A stretch of DNA of 64,000 bases from Streptomyces sp. SAI-127 (lineage in GTDB: Bacteria; Actinomycetota; Actinomycetes; Streptomycetales; Streptomycetaceae), in assembly GCF_029894425.1 (NCBI RefSeq), contig NZ_JARXYJ010000001.1, positions 5,704,001 through 5,768,000 of the forward strand. Direction: 5' to 3'. Every line of letters begins with the position of its first letter. Position 1 is the first letter of the stretch. Below are positions 63,632-64,000 of this stretch, one piece after another. The position numbers were made by a program, and so were the translations under genes. Under the pieces are notes generated by a model that had not been told where the DNA came from, did no database searches, and was given only the letters and a program-made list of their open reading frames with translations.

Positions 63632-64000
63632 CGCTCCCTGAGCTTGTACTTCAGGACCTTCCGCAGGGTCTCGTTGCGCGGAAGGGCGTCCACCACCTCC
63701 AGCTGCTCCGGCAGTTTGTGGGTCGACAGCCCCTCCGCCCGCAGATACGCGGTCACGGCGTCCAGAGTCAGCTTCCCGGCCCCCTCGGGCTGTTCCACCA
63801 CGGCACACACGCGTTCCCCGCGCTCGGCGTCCGGAAGCCCGATCACCGCCACGTCCCCGACGGCCGGATGCGCGGCCAGCAGGTCCTCGATCTCCTTCGC
63901 CGAGATGTTCTCGCCCTTGCGGATGATCACGTCCTTGAGCCGTCCGGTGAGCACCAGGTGGCCGGTGGCCGTGAGATGTCCCAGATCACCTGTGCGCAGG
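63610..64000 (-). CDS. AMP-binding acyl-CoA synthetase, C-terminal part (N-terminus beyond the window)
   Basis: About 129 C-terminal residues are inside the window. LRTGDLGHLTATGHLVLTGRLKDVIIRKGENISAKEIEDLLAAHPAVGDVAVIGLPDAERGERVCAVVE includes the A7-A8 region (TGDLG; GRLKDVIIRKGENIS) and the C-terminal subdomain; PRNETLRKVLKYKLRERYSG contains the area of the catalytic lysine, although the usual T-x-x-G-K is TLRKVLK. The ligase acts on an acid with CoA. It continues past 64000 on the plus coordinates. Confidence 0.9.
   Translation of the reverse strand, partial: LRTGDLGHLTATGHLVLTGRLKDVIIRKGENISAKEIEDLLAAHPAVGDVAVIGLPDAERGERVCAVVEQPEGAGKLTLDAVTAYLRAEGLSTHKLPEQLEVVDALPRNETLRKVLKYKLRERYSGTVK

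Overview
The window is high-GC actinobacterial chromosome with Streptomyces character. Codons are strongly G/C-ending, GTG and TTG starts are frequent, and many genes are joined by ATGA/GTGA overlaps. Gene content fits the genus: a DmdR1-type DtxR iron regulator, a CebR/CelR-type cellulase operator, ECF sigma/anti-sigma pairs, a STAS factor and four-EF-hand calcium proteins. No rRNA, tRNA, CRISPR array, intact insertion sequence or prophage was seen. Most of it looks like conserved core chromosome with a few worn or rearranged spots.

Layout, left to right. 1-11.1 kb: truncated P-type ATPase, DUF2530 protein and NCS2 purine permease, ribbon-helix-helix protein, MarR regulator with MFS exporter, GNAT enzyme and RNA 2',3'-cyclic phosphodiesterase, a frameshifted aldo/keto reductase, DoxX plus ECF41-type sigma factor, a lone maltokinase-cap protein, a Uma2-type protein and an aminoglycoside adenylyltransferase-like protein. 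11.1-19.3 kb: two separately regulated DrrAB-like ABC-2 exporters. The first has a GbsR/MarR regulator and an array of CGTTGCA sites. The second has a TetR gene that carries a frameshift and a 17-bp perfect inverted repeat as operator; an SGNH hydrolase and a secreted propeller-like protein lie between them. 19.3-28.6 kb: CelR-box-controlled GH5-CBM2 cellulase, peptidase E-like protein, serC, a large FAD/Fe-S oxidoreductase, a 59-bp repeat region, a GNAT, an EamA exporter and relics of an ABC transporter.

29.4-39.8 kb is the most coherent unit. Eight same-strand genes are packed tightly or overlapping: DinB-like protein, AtuA, carboxylase beta, biotinylated carboxylase alpha, acyl-CoA dehydrogenase, acyl-CoA ligase, enoyl-CoA hydratase and TetR. 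The set resembles the Pseudomonas atu (acyclic terpene/geranyl-CoA) and liu (leucine/methylcrotonyl-CoA) systems. A GCAAGC-AC-GCTTGC palindrome in front of the first gene is a plausible site for the terminal TetR protein. The first gene has a C-terminal tail built from four 54-bp repeats.

39.8-47.5 kb: citrate synthase-like gene, pdxH, a PAS-PAS-GAF protein, a GNAT, a RidA gene shortened internally and altered at its end by a 22-bp tandem duplication, an untypical leader-peptide/hairpin locus, a SIS protein, dmdR1 with a long antisense ORF, and an alpha/beta hydrolase in which the nucleophile serine is alanine. 47.6-64 kb: large secreted protein, ABC-2 exporter, degenerate-looking PrimPol protein, HTH/TPR regulator, repeat-rich membrane protein, ABC-type substrate-binding lipoprotein, purU, ECF sigma/ZAS anti-sigma pair divergent from a STAS anti-sigma antagonist, an EF-hand protein, and the C-terminal end of an acyl-CoA synthetase.

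No plainly new multi-gene system was found. The best leads are the catabolic operon with its candidate operator, the leader-peptide/hairpin locus at 44.1-44.4 kb, the array of regulator sites at 11.9-12.05 kb, the antisense ORF over dmdR1, and several genes with specific lesions.
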